From Streptomyces sp. NBC_01275 (lineage in GTDB: Bacteria > Actinomycetota > Actinomycetes > Streptomycetales > Streptomycetaceae), in NCBI RefSeq assembly GCF_026340655.1, contig NZ_JAPEOZ010000001.1, positions 6,014,001 through 6,078,000 on the forward strand: a stretch of DNA of 64,000 bases. The letters run 5' to 3'. Below the pieces are notes generated by a model, which was not told the DNA's origin, made no database searches, and saw only the letters and a program-made list of their open reading frames with translations. A program made the translations under genes and the position numbers. Below are positions 36,747 through 44,818 of this stretch, one piece after another. Numbering within the stretch: the stretch's first letter is position 1; each line of letters begins with the position of its first letter.

Positions 36747-38064
36747 CCAGGTACGCGCCGCCCGCGAGCAGCACCAGCACCCCGCCGGTGATCGCCAGCG
36801 CGGTCCACATCCCGCGCGTGCCGTTCTCGGCGACGGCGCTCACCGCCGCCTGCGGCGAGGCGTCCCCGGCGCCGCCCGCCTGCCCGGCCTTCCCGGAGGC
36901 GGACGCGGACGGGTTCGCCCCGGGCTGGGCACTGGCCTGCGCGCTGCCCTTCGGCGCGACCAGCTCGCCCACCGGCGTCACCTTGCCGGCCGCCTTGAAA
37001 CCCCAGTCGAACAGGGCGGCGGTCTCCTTGTAGACCTCGTTGTGGTCGCTCTTCTCCGGGTTCATGACCGTCACCAGCAGCACCCGCCCGCCCCGCTCGG
37101 CGACGCCGGTGAAGGTGGCGCCCGCGTTGGTGGTGTTGCCGTTCTTGACGCCCGCGATGCCCGGGTACTGGGAGATGTCGTAGTCGCCGCTCAGCAGCCG
37201 GTTGGTGTTCTGGATCTCGAAGGTCTCGCGGACCTTCTTGCCCTTCTTGTTCTTCTTCGTCTCGCCCGGGAACTTGGCCGTCACGGTCGAGCAGTACTCC
37301 CGGAAGTCGGCCTTCTGCAGCCCGGACCTGGCGAAGAGCGTGAGGTCGTACGCCGAGGACACCTGGCCTGGGGCGTCGTAGCCGTCGGGGGAGACCACGT
37401 GCGTGTCGAGGGCCTGGAGGTCGTCGGCGTGCTCGTTCATCTCCTTGACGGTGTCGGCGACGCCGCCGTTCATCGCCGACAGCACGTGCACGGCGTCGTT
37501 GCCGGAGCGCAGGAAGACGCCGAGCCACAGGTCGTGGACCGAGTACGTCTCGCCCTCCTTTATCCCGACCAGGCTGGAGCCGGACCCCATGCCCTCCAGG
37601 TCCTTCGGGTCGACCTTGTGCGTGGTGGTTTTGGGGAACTTCGGCAGCACGGTGTCGGCGAACAGCATCTTCATCGTGCTCGCCGGGGGCAGCCGCCAGT
37701 GCGCGTTGTGCGAGGCCAGCACGTCCCCCGACTCGGCGTCGGCGACGATCCACGACCGCGAGGTGAGGTCCTTCGGCAGCACCGGCGCGTCGCCCGCGAG
37801 CGCGACCTGCGTCCCGGCCTGCCCTAGGCGCGTACCGCCCACGGACGACGTGTTCGCCGGCGGAGTGGCCGTCGCACTGCCCGACGCACTGCTCGAGGCG
37901 CTGCCCGACGGGCTGCTCGACGGGCTGGCCGAAGGGCTTTTCGACGCCGAGGGGGTCGGGCTCGGGGCCGCCAGGGACATGGGCGCGGTCAGCGCGAGGG
38001 ACGCGAGGGTCGCGGAGGTGACCAGCAGGGATCGCGTGAGCGGTCGCCTGACGGTCTGCTTCAT
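36700..38064 (-). CDS. D-alanyl-D-alanine carboxypeptidase (peptidase S11, DacA/PBP5-like)
   Basis: A 454-residue penicillin-binding carboxypeptidase that trims peptidoglycan stem peptides. Signal peptide (LLVTSATLASLALTAPMSLAA), then a Ser/Pro/Ala-rich linker, then the catalytic domain. SxxK is STMK, SxN is SGN (LRSGNDAVH), and the third motif is KNG (GVKNGNTTNAG) in place of the usual KTG. A single C-terminal TM helix (ALAITGGVLVLLAGGAYLV) with RRRR tail anchors it outside. It is convergent with the BrkB gene. Confidence 0.93.
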   Translation of the reverse strand: MKQTVRRPLTRSLLVTSATLASLALTAPMSLAAPSPTPSASKSPSASPSSSPSGSASSSASGSATATPPANTSSVGGTRLGQAGTQVALAGDAPVLPKDLTSRSWIVADAESGDVLASHNAHWRLPPASTMKMLFADTVLPKFPKTTTHKVDPKDLEGMGSGSSLVGIKEGETYSVHDLWLGVFLRSGNDAVHVLSAMNGGVADTVKEMNEHADDLQALDTHVVSPDGYDAPGQVSSAYDLTLFARSGLQKADFREYCSTVTAKFPGETKKNKKGKKVRETFEIQNTNRLLSGDYDISQYPGIAGVKNGNTTNAGATFTGVAERGGRVLLVTVMNPEKSDHNEVYKETAALFDWGFKAAGKVTPVGELVAPKGSAQASAQPGANPSASASGKAGQAGGAGDASPQAAVSAVAENGTRGMWTALAITGGVLVLLAGGAYLVNRRWPLPDLVRRRR

Positions 38065-38167
38065 GGGTGCGGGCACGACGGAGAACGTACATGGCCCGCA
38101 CAGCGAAGTCCCAGCGCCCGCCGCACCCCGGTCATGGAACCGGACACCCGCCGGAGATACTGGGCGT

Positions 38168-38407
38168 ATGAAGCTCAGCCGTCGGCTCTCCTGGTTCCTG
38201 CTCGTCTTCGGGGTGTGGAGCTGGGTCATCTGGGTCACTTTCGTCAAGAATCTCGTCAAGGACGGCAGCGGTCTCGCGTTCGACGACGGTCACCCGACGG
38301 CCTACTTCTGGGTGCACCTGACGCTCGCGGTCGTCTCCTTCGTATGGGGGACGGTCATCGGGGGCATCGGGTTGCGCGGTCTGCGCGCACTGCGTCGGAC
38401 GGCGTGA
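38168..38407 (+). CDS. Small two-helix membrane protein (SCO4848 family)
   Basis: A 79-residue protein with two transmembrane helices (LSWFLLVFGVWSWVIWVTFV and FWVHLTLAVVSFVWGTVIGGIGL), recognised as the short streptomycete family found beside the S11 carboxypeptidase. Function unknown. It is divergent from the carboxypeptidase and 2 bases upstream of the metallophosphoesterase start, so it is probably co-transcribed with the latter. Confidence 0.85.
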   Translation: MKLSRRLSWFLLVFGVWSWVIWVTFVKNLVKDGSGLAFDDGHPTAYFWVHLTLAVVSFVWGTVIGGIGLRGLRALRRTA

Positions 38408-38409
38408 CG

Positions 38410-39741
38410 ATGACGGTCTTGATCGCGATTCTCGTCGGGCTCCTCGCCCTGACCGTGCTGGTCACGGCCAACTGGTATCTGTGGCGTCGGCTGTTCCGCG
38501 ACACCACCCGCGCCCCGGGCCGGGCCCGCCGCGGCGGCGCCGTGCTGATCGCGGGCGGCTGGGCCCTGGCGATCGGCGCCCTGGTCGCCGAACGCACGGG
38601 CGCCCCCTTCTGGCTCCAGCGCACCCTGGCCTGGCCGGGCTTCCTGTGGCTGGCGCTGTCCGTCTACCTGCTCCTCGCGGTCCTCGCCGGCGAGGTCGTA
38701 CGACCGCTGCTGCGGCGCTTCCTGGACCGCCGGACCCCGGCCGCCGCACCGGCCCCGCACCCGCAGCCGAACCCGCAGCCGAACCCGCAGCCGGTACCGA
38801 CGCCCGCCTCCCGCCAGGAGCCCGCGTCCGCCCCCGATCCTGGCCCCGCCCCCGATCCTGGCCCCGCCCCCGATCCTGGCTCCGCCTCCGCCCCCGAGCC
38901 CGCGGGCGCGTCGCTCGCCGCCCCCTCCCGCCGCCTCTTCGTCTCCCGGGTCGTCGGCGGTGCGGCGGCCGCGGCGGCCGTCGGAACGGTCGGCTACGGC
39001 ACGTACGGCGTCCTGAGCGGCCCGCGGGTCAAGCGGGTGACCGTCCCGCTGGCCAAGCTCCCGCGGGCGGCCCACGGCTACCGGATCGCGGTCGTCAGCG
39101 ACATCCACCTGGGCCCGGTCCTGGGGCGGGGCTTCGCCCAGAAGGTCGTCGACACGATCAACGCGACCCAGCCCGACCTCGTGGCGGTCGTGGGCGATCT
39201 GGTGGACGGCAGCGTGAAGGACCTCGGTCCGGCGGCGGCCCCGCTGGCGCAGCTGAAGGCTCCCGCCTACTTCGTCACCGGCAACCACGAGTACTTCTCC
39301 GGGGCCGAGCAGTGGGTCGAGGAGGTACGGCGGCTCGGGCTCCTCCCGCTGGAGAACGCCCGCACCGAACTGCCCTGGTTCGACCTGGCGGGCGTCAACG
39401 ACATCGCCGGCGAGAGCGAGGGCCAGGGCCCCGACTTCGGCCGGGCCCTCGGCGACCGGGACACCACGCGCGCGTGCGTCCTCCTCGCCCACCAGCCCGT
39501 CCAGATCCACGACGCGGTGGACCACGGCGTCGACCTCCAGCTCTCCGGCCACACCCACGGCGGCCAGCTCTGGCCCGGCAACCTCCTCGCCGCGGCGGCC
39601 AATCCGACCGTCGCCGGCCTGGAGCGCTACGGCGACACCCAGCTGTACGTCTCCCGGGGCGCCGGCGCCTGGGGCCCGCCCACGCGCGTGGGCGCCCCGT
39701 CCGACATCACGGTCGTCGAACTGGCCTCGACGCAGGCCTGA
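38410..39741 (+). CDS. Membrane-anchored metallophosphoesterase
   Basis: A 443-residue protein. Four N-terminal hydrophobic segments are followed by a Pro-rich linker of PQPN and APDPG repeats (about residues 115-165), a Tat-like or anchor segment, and then a calcineurin-type phosphoesterase. All metal motifs are present: VVSDIHLGP, VVGDLVDG, GNHEYF, LAHQP and SGHTHGGQ. It resembles YkuE/YaeI-type enzymes that act on phospholipid or lipid-phosphate substrates at the membrane. The linker DNA has tandem ccccgatcctggccccgc units near 38835-38885. Confidence 0.92.
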   Translation: MTVLIAILVGLLALTVLVTANWYLWRRLFRDTTRAPGRARRGGAVLIAGGWALAIGALVAERTGAPFWLQRTLAWPGFLWLALSVYLLLAVLAGEVVRPLLRRFLDRRTPAAAPAPHPQPNPQPNPQPVPTPASRQEPASAPDPGPAPDPGPAPDPGSASAPEPAGASLAAPSRRLFVSRVVGGAAAAAAVGTVGYGTYGVLSGPRVKRVTVPLAKLPRAAHGYRIAVVSDIHLGPVLGRGFAQKVVDTINATQPDLVAVVGDLVDGSVKDLGPAAAPLAQLKAPAYFVTGNHEYFSGAEQWVEEVRRLGLLPLENARTELPWFDLAGVNDIAGESEGQGPDFGRALGDRDTTRACVLLAHQPVQIHDAVDHGVDLQLSGHTHGGQLWPGNLLAAAANPTVAGLERYGDTQLYVSRGAGAWGPPTRVGAPSDITVVELASTQA

Positions 39742-39761
39742 CGCTCTGTCACGCTCCTCGT

Positions 39762-40118
39762 ATGACGACAGCCTCGCGGGGAGCGGTGCGACCGGCGCGA
39801 CCGGTGCGATGGACGCGGCCGGCGCGCCCGGTGCGCAGACCCCTGCTCTTCGCCGGCTTCGAGACCCTGCTCACCGGCGCCTGCCTCCTGGTCTGGTACG
39901 CCCTGGCGGGCCTGGTGCGCCTGGCGTCCGAGCCCTCCGTCGCCGGGCGCATTCTGGTGCTCGTGTACGCGATCGGCCTCTCGCTGCCCCTGACCTGGGC
40001 CCTGCGCGCGCTGCCCCTGCCCGCGCTGCGACGCGCCGTCGACCGGGCCGTTCTGGCACGGGCGGGGGCATCCGTCGTGGTCACGGCGGGGCTCGCGATC
40101 GTTCTGCTGACGCTCTGA
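39762..40118 (+). CDS. Small membrane protein
   Basis: A 118-residue protein with an Arg/Pro/Val-rich N-terminus (RPARPVRWTRPARPVRR) and three hydrophobic helices. I do not recognise a family. It starts 20 bases after the metallophosphoesterase stop and is probably part of that operon. Confidence 0.65.
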   Translation: MTTASRGAVRPARPVRWTRPARPVRRPLLFAGFETLLTGACLLVWYALAGLVRLASEPSVAGRILVLVYAIGLSLPLTWALRALPLPALRRAVDRAVLARAGASVVVTAGLAIVLLTL

Positions 40119-40276
40119 CAGGAGCCGTGAAGAACCGGGAGGGAACCCGGTGAGGAACCCGGGAAAGAACCTGAGAACGAGCTGTGAAACCCGTCCGAAA
40201 CACCCGTCGGTAAGATCTTTCTCATCTCACCAGAATCCTCTTCCGCCACCTGAAACCCGTGTGGTTAGGTAGCCGC

Positions 40277-40301
40277 GCCACCACAGGGGAGTGGCTTTTT
40301 T
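40277..40301 (+). terminator. Intrinsic-like hairpin in the leader of the peptide-binding protein
   Basis: GCCAC (40277-40281) and GTGGC (40291-40295) form a short stem followed by TTTTTT (40296-40301). It is the only U-tract hairpin seen in the window. It lies 45 bases before the start at 40346, so it may end upstream transcription or act as an attenuator. Confidence 0.5.
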
Positions 40302-40345
40302 GCGTGCTGGGCCCGTTCGCGGCCCGGGGAGGGCAGGGCATCACC

Positions 40346-41899
40346 ATGCGCTCGGTTCGCATGCGGATCCTCATGACGCTGCTGGTTCTCGCGGTCGTCG
40401 GAGTGGGCGGCTGGCAGTTGCTGCCGTCGGACGACAGCAGCGGCGCGACCATCACGGTCGGCACGACGGACACCGTCACCTCGCTCGACCCGGCGGGCGC
40501 CTACGACGCCGGTTCCTGGGCTTTGTTCAGCAACGTCTTCCAGTCGCTGCTGACGTACGAGCCCGGCGGCGTCTCGCCCGTGCCGGACGCGGCCAAGAGC
40601 TGCGACTTCGACGGCGGCGGGCTGACCACGTACAAGTGCGAGCTGCGCGACGACCTCGCCTTCCCCAGCGGGCGCAAGGTCACGGCCGAGGACGTGAAGT
40701 ACTCCTTCGACCGGGTCAAGAAGATCAACTCCGATGTCGGTCCGTCCTCCCTGTTCTCCACCCTGAAGTCGGTGGACGCCAAGGGCGCGACCGTCACCTT
40801 CCACCTGTCCTCGCGGGACGCCACCTTCCCGTTCAAGGTGGCCACCGGAGCCGGCTCGATCGTCGACCGCACCCGCTACCCGGCGGACGCCCTGCGCACC
40901 GGCAACGGCGTCGACGGCACCGGCCCCTACGAGCTGACCGGGTACACGAAGGGCAAGAAGGTCGAGCTCACGCCCAGCTCGCGCTACAAGGGCGCGGTGG
41001 ACACCGGCAAGCCGATCGAGCTGCGCTACTACGCCGACCCCGACGCCCTGGAGAAGGCCTGGAAGGCCAAGGCCGTCGACGCCGCCGCGCGCCAGCTGCC
41101 GCCCGCGGCCCTCGCCGCCCTGAACGCCAGCGACCCCGACCAGCGCGTCACCGAGGCCGACAGCTCCGAGACCCGCAACCTGTACTTCGACACCCGCGAC
41201 GGCTCGCCGCTGCACAGCACCGACGTCCGCAAGGCCATGGCCTGGCTGATCGACCGCGAGCAGCTCGCCGCGACCGTGTACGACGGCACCGTCGAACCGC
41301 TGTACTCGCTCATCCCGGCCGGCCTCACCGGCCACACCACCTCGTTCTTCGACAACTACCCGGACCAGAACTCCCAGAAGGCGCGCCAACTCCTGGAACA
41401 GGCCGGCGTCAGCATCCCGGTGCGCTTCACCTACGGCTACGGCCTGGGCAGCGGCGCCGCCGCGGCGGAGGCCAAGGAGATCAAGCGGCAGCTGGAGGCC
41501 AGCGGCCTGTTCAAGGTGACGGTCAAGGGCTACGAGTGGACCGACTTCCAGAAGCGGTGGGCGAACGGCAAGCTCGACGCGTACGCCGTCGGCTGGGTCG
41601 CCGACTACCCCGACCCGGACACCTTCGCGGGCCCGCTCGTCGGCACCGGCTCCACCATGAACACCGGCTACAGCAGCAAGACCGTCGACAAGTACATCGC
41701 CGACAGCCAGCAGTTCGCCGACCGCAGCCGGGTCTCCGACGCCTTCCGCGCCATCCAGCAGGTCATCGCCCAGGACGTGCCGGTCATCCCGCTGTGGCAG
41801 CGCAAGGAGTACATCGTCACCAGCGCGGACGTCGGCGGCGGCCAGTACCTGGCGGACGGCAACGGCGTGTTCCGGCTGTGGAAGCTCGACTGGATCTGA
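40346..41899 (+). CDS. ABC transporter substrate-binding protein, peptide type (SBP_bac_5)
   Basis: A 517-residue family 5 binding protein. A single hydrophobic segment (ILMTLLVLAVVGVGGWQLL) without a lipobox Cys suggests a membrane anchor. The mature part follows the DppA/OppA pattern: TVTSLDPAGAYDAGSW, YKCELRDDLAFPSGRKVTAEDVKYSFDRV, FNTR-like LYFDTRDGSPLHSTDVRKAMAWLIDRE, and AYAVGWVADYPDPDTF. No permease or ATPase genes are adjacent, so its transporter must be encoded elsewhere. The start is the ATG at 40346. Confidence 0.9.
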   Translation: MRSVRMRILMTLLVLAVVGVGGWQLLPSDDSSGATITVGTTDTVTSLDPAGAYDAGSWALFSNVFQSLLTYEPGGVSPVPDAAKSCDFDGGGLTTYKCELRDDLAFPSGRKVTAEDVKYSFDRVKKINSDVGPSSLFSTLKSVDAKGATVTFHLSSRDATFPFKVATGAGSIVDRTRYPADALRTGNGVDGTGPYELTGYTKGKKVELTPSSRYKGAVDTGKPIELRYYADPDALEKAWKAKAVDAAARQLPPAALAALNASDPDQRVTEADSSETRNLYFDTRDGSPLHSTDVRKAMAWLIDREQLAATVYDGTVEPLYSLIPAGLTGHTTSFFDNYPDQNSQKARQLLEQAGVSIPVRFTYGYGLGSGAAAAEAKEIKRQLEASGLFKVTVKGYEWTDFQKRWANGKLDAYAVGWVADYPDPDTFAGPLVGTGSTMNTGYSSKTVDKYIADSQQFADRSRVSDAFRAIQQVIAQDVPVIPLWQRKEYIVTSADVGGGQYLADGNGVFRLWKLDWI

Positions 41900-42019
41900 T
41901 CCCTTCCCGGCTCCTGGAGTTCCTCAGGTTCCCCCGCCCGGGCATGCGCCCCCGCGCCACCGGGCAGTCACCCGACGTAGGCCCATGTGACGGAGGTGTG
42001 CACGGGATGAGGAGCAGAC

Positions 42020-42421
42020 GTGTCGAGACGCGACTCCTTCCGGCTGCCCCGGCATCCGGCGTCCGTCGCCCTGGCCCGGCGCCGGGTGCGGGACCACCTC
42101 ACCGACTGGGGGCACGGCCCCGAGGACCCGGCGCTGACCGACACGCTCCTGATCGTCTCCGAGCTGTCCACCAACGTCGTACGCCACGGCCCGCCGGGTG
42201 AGTTCGAGGTCGCCGTCACCGCCCTGGCCGACGGCTCCTGCCTGATAGAGGTCTCCGACGAGGGCCACCGCGCGCCCTGCCCGCGCCCGGTCTCCGACAC
42301 CGAGGAACACGGCCGCGGCCTCCACCTCGTCGAACACCTCGCCGCCGCCTGGGGCACCTGGAGCAGAGGCCGCCACGGCAAGACCGTCTGGGCCCTGATC
42401 ACGACCCCCGTCTCGCTCTAG
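42020..42421 (+). CDS. Anti-sigma-like ATP-binding protein (RsbW/HATPase_c)
   Basis: A 133-residue stand-alone GHKL ATPase. The N box is LSTNVVRHG, the G1 box VSDEGHR, and the G2 box HGRGLHLVEHLAAAWG. Such proteins are abundant in Streptomyces as serine kinases of anti-sigma-factor antagonists and as members of WhiJ/DUF397 loci. No partner is adjacent here. The first residues LPRHPASVALARRRVRDHL are typical of the group. Confidence 0.9.
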   Translation: MSRRDSFRLPRHPASVALARRRVRDHLTDWGHGPEDPALTDTLLIVSELSTNVVRHGPPGEFEVAVTALADGSCLIEVSDEGHRAPCPRPVSDTEEHGRGLHLVEHLAAAWGTWSRGRHGKTVWALITTPVSL

Positions 42422-42452
42422 CAAGCCACCGGGCCGGCCGCAGGACGCCGGG

Positions 42453-43946
42453 CTAGCCGCAGGACACCGGTCGCGTCGGCAGCAGCACCGTCACCCCCAG
42501 CCCCTCGCCCGGCGCCGTCCGCACGCTCACCTCGCCGCCGTGCGCCCGCACCACCCCCTGCACGATCGCCAACCCCAGCCCGCTCCCCGCGCCGCCTCCG
42601 GCCCGGAAGAAGCGGTCGAAGACCCGCGCCGCGTCCTCCGGCTCCAGCCCCGGCCCCTTGTCCTCGACCGACAGCCGTACGACGCCGTCCACGCGCTCCA
42701 CGCCCAGCCGCACCGGCACGTCGGCGGGCGTGTGCGTGCGCACGTTGGCCAGCAGATTGCCCAGGACCTGACGCAGCCCCGACTCGTCGGCCTGGACGAG
42801 GACCGCGCCGTCCGCCTCGACCGTGACCGGCCGCCCGGGCTGCTGCGCCCGCAGATCCTGCGCCGCGTCCCGCACCAGACGGCTCACGTCGACGCCCCGC
42901 AGCCGCAGTTCGGGACGCTGGTCGATCCGGGCCAGGGTGAGCAGCTCGTCGACCAGCCGCCCCATGCGGTCCACCTCCCCGTTCATCCGCTCCCAGGCCC
43001 GCACGCGCTCCTCCGGCTCGCGCAGCATCCCCTGGTCGTAGAGCTGGAGGTAGCCGCGGATCGCGGACAGCGGGGTGCGCAGCTCGTGCGAGGCGTCGGC
43101 GACGAACCGGCGCAGCTGGCCCGCGCTGCGCTCGCGCGTGCGGTACGCCGTCTCCACCTGGTGGAGCATGGAGTTCAGGGCGAGCCGCAGCTGCTCGACC
43201 TCCTGGGTGGGATGGTGGCTGGAGGGCACCCGCCGGGTCAGGTCGCCCTCGGCGATCGCCGACGACGTCTCCACCATGTCCTCCAGCGGTCGCATCCGGC
43301 GCCGCACGCTGAACAGCGTCAGACAGGCGAGCAGCGCCAACAGCAGCGTGCCGACGGCGAGATCGAGCCGCAGGGCCTTCGCTATGCCCTGGTGCAGGGC
43401 CTCGGTGGAGGTGGCCAGCAGGATGTACGTGCCGTCGGCCAGCCGGGTCGCGGTCGCCCGGTAGGCGGAGCCGTGCACGGTCAGGTCGTGCGGGCCGGGG
43501 TCCCGGGCGAAGACGCCCGGATCGTCGACCGCGTCCGCCAACCCCAGCTGGGCCTCGGTCGGCTTGACGCCGAAGACGGTCAGGGCCACGCCCCGGTCGT
43601 CGACGGCGGCGAACACCGAGTCCGGCGTGGGCTGTTCGGCGGTCCGCTCGGGCACCAGCCGGTCCCGGACGAAGCCCAGCACGCTCAGCGAGTCGATCTT
43701 CCGCAGGGTGAGCTGTGAACTGACCAACGAGTCACGGGTCTTGGACAGATCGGTGTCGACCTGGTCCAGCAGGTAGTGCCGCATCCCCATCAGGCTGACG
43801 GCGGTCGCCGCGACGATGCCGATCGCGAGCAGCGCCACGTTCGCCAGCGTCAGCTTCACCCGCAGGGAGTGGACGCCGCGCTCGCAGCGCAGCGCCGCCA
43901 TCGACCGCAGCGCCTGCCAGATGTGCGATGTCTGCGGCGGCCTCAT
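42453..43946 (-). CDS. Two-component sensor histidine kinase
   Basis: A 497-residue membrane kinase. It has TM1 (LANVALLAIGIVAATAVSLMG), an extracytoplasmic sensor domain (about 50-185), TM2 (LAVGTLLLALLACLTLFSV), a HAMP domain, the H-box FVADASHELRTPLSAIRGYLQLY, then the N, G1 (VEDKGPGLEP) and G2 (GGGAGSGLGLAIV) boxes. It starts at the ATG overlapping the response regulator stop by 4 bases. The pair resembles OmpR/PhoR-type systems with extracellular signals. Signal unknown. It is divergent from the MMPL exporter, a possible target. Confidence 0.93.
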   Translation of the reverse strand: MRPPQTSHIWQALRSMAALRCERGVHSLRVKLTLANVALLAIGIVAATAVSLMGMRHYLLDQVDTDLSKTRDSLVSSQLTLRKIDSLSVLGFVRDRLVPERTAEQPTPDSVFAAVDDRGVALTVFGVKPTEAQLGLADAVDDPGVFARDPGPHDLTVHGSAYRATATRLADGTYILLATSTEALHQGIAKALRLDLAVGTLLLALLACLTLFSVRRRMRPLEDMVETSSAIAEGDLTRRVPSSHHPTQEVEQLRLALNSMLHQVETAYRTRERSAGQLRRFVADASHELRTPLSAIRGYLQLYDQGMLREPEERVRAWERMNGEVDRMGRLVDELLTLARIDQRPELRLRGVDVSRLVRDAAQDLRAQQPGRPVTVEADGAVLVQADESGLRQVLGNLLANVRTHTPADVPVRLGVERVDGVVRLSVEDKGPGLEPEDAARVFDRFFRAGGGAGSGLGLAIVQGVVRAHGGEVSVRTAPGEGLGVTVLLPTRPVSCG

Positions 43947-44632
43947 GCCAGCCCGTATCCCACGCCCCGCCGGGTGGTGATCACCGGCGCCCCCAGCGCG
44001 TCCAGCTTGCGCCGCAGATAGCTGATGTAGGTCTCGACGACGGTCGACTCGGGCGGGGTGTGCTCGTACTGCCAGACATGGCGCAGGAGTTGCTCCTTGG
44101 GGACGATCCGGCCGCCGTTGCGCACCAGGAAGCGCAGCAGCGCGTACTCGGTGGGGGTGAGCTCGACCGAGCGACCCGCGCGATGCACGCTGTACGTCGT
44201 CTCGTCCAGCTCCAGGTCGCCGTAGCGCAGCGGCGGCCGCTGCGGGAGGACGTCCGCCGGGCGCGTGCGGCGCAGCACCGCGGTGATACGGGCGACGACC
44301 ACGTCGATGTCGAACGGTTTGGTGATGTAGTCGTCGCCGAAGCCGAGCGCGCCGACGATCTCGGCGGGCGCGTCCCGCGCGGTGAGGAACACCAGCGCCA
44401 GGTCGGGCCGCCGCGCCCGCAGCTCGCGCCCCAGGGCCCGGCCGTCCCCGTCCGGCAGCATGACGTCGAGCAGCGCGACGTCGGGCCGGGTGCGGTCGGC
44501 CAGGGCGAGGGCCTCGCGGACGGTGCCCGCGATCATGACCTCGAAGCGGTGGTAGCGCAGGGCGATGGCGAGGACGTCCGCGATGCTCGGTTCGTCCTCC
44601 ACGACCAGCACGGTGCCGGAAGCCGTCGTCAT
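43943..44632 (-). CDS. OmpR-family response regulator
   Basis: A 229-residue regulator. The receiver domain has VVEDEPSIADVLA, the phosphorylated Asp in DVALLDVMLPDGDG, and FLTARDAPAEIVGALGFGDDYITKPFD. The winged helix ends in ELTPTEYALLRFLVRNGGRIVPKEQLLRHVW and SYLRRKLDALGAPVITTRRGVGYGLA. It is first in the operon with the kinase. The promoter gap to the divergent MMPL gene (44633-44818) is short enough for shared control. Confidence 0.95.
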   Translation of the reverse strand: MTTASGTVLVVEDEPSIADVLAIALRYHRFEVMIAGTVREALALADRTRPDVALLDVMLPDGDGRALGRELRARRPDLALVFLTARDAPAEIVGALGFGDDYITKPFDIDVVVARITAVLRRTRPADVLPQRPPLRYGDLELDETTYSVHRAGRSVELTPTEYALLRFLVRNGGRIVPKEQLLRHVWQYEHTPPESTVVETYISYLRRKLDALGAPVITTRRGVGYGLA

Positions 44633-44818
44633 GCCCCCAGTATCGGCGGCCCCACTGACATCCGGACCGGTTCGCTCTTTGGAGTTCCTTGAGAGTCATG
44701 CCAGCCCGGTGTCCACGCACGCGTGCCGCCGCCAATCCTGTTGCCCAGGACCTGGGGGACCAACCGACGGCCTGACGGACCGACGGATCGACTGACGATG
44801 CGACGAAGGAGTTTGAGC

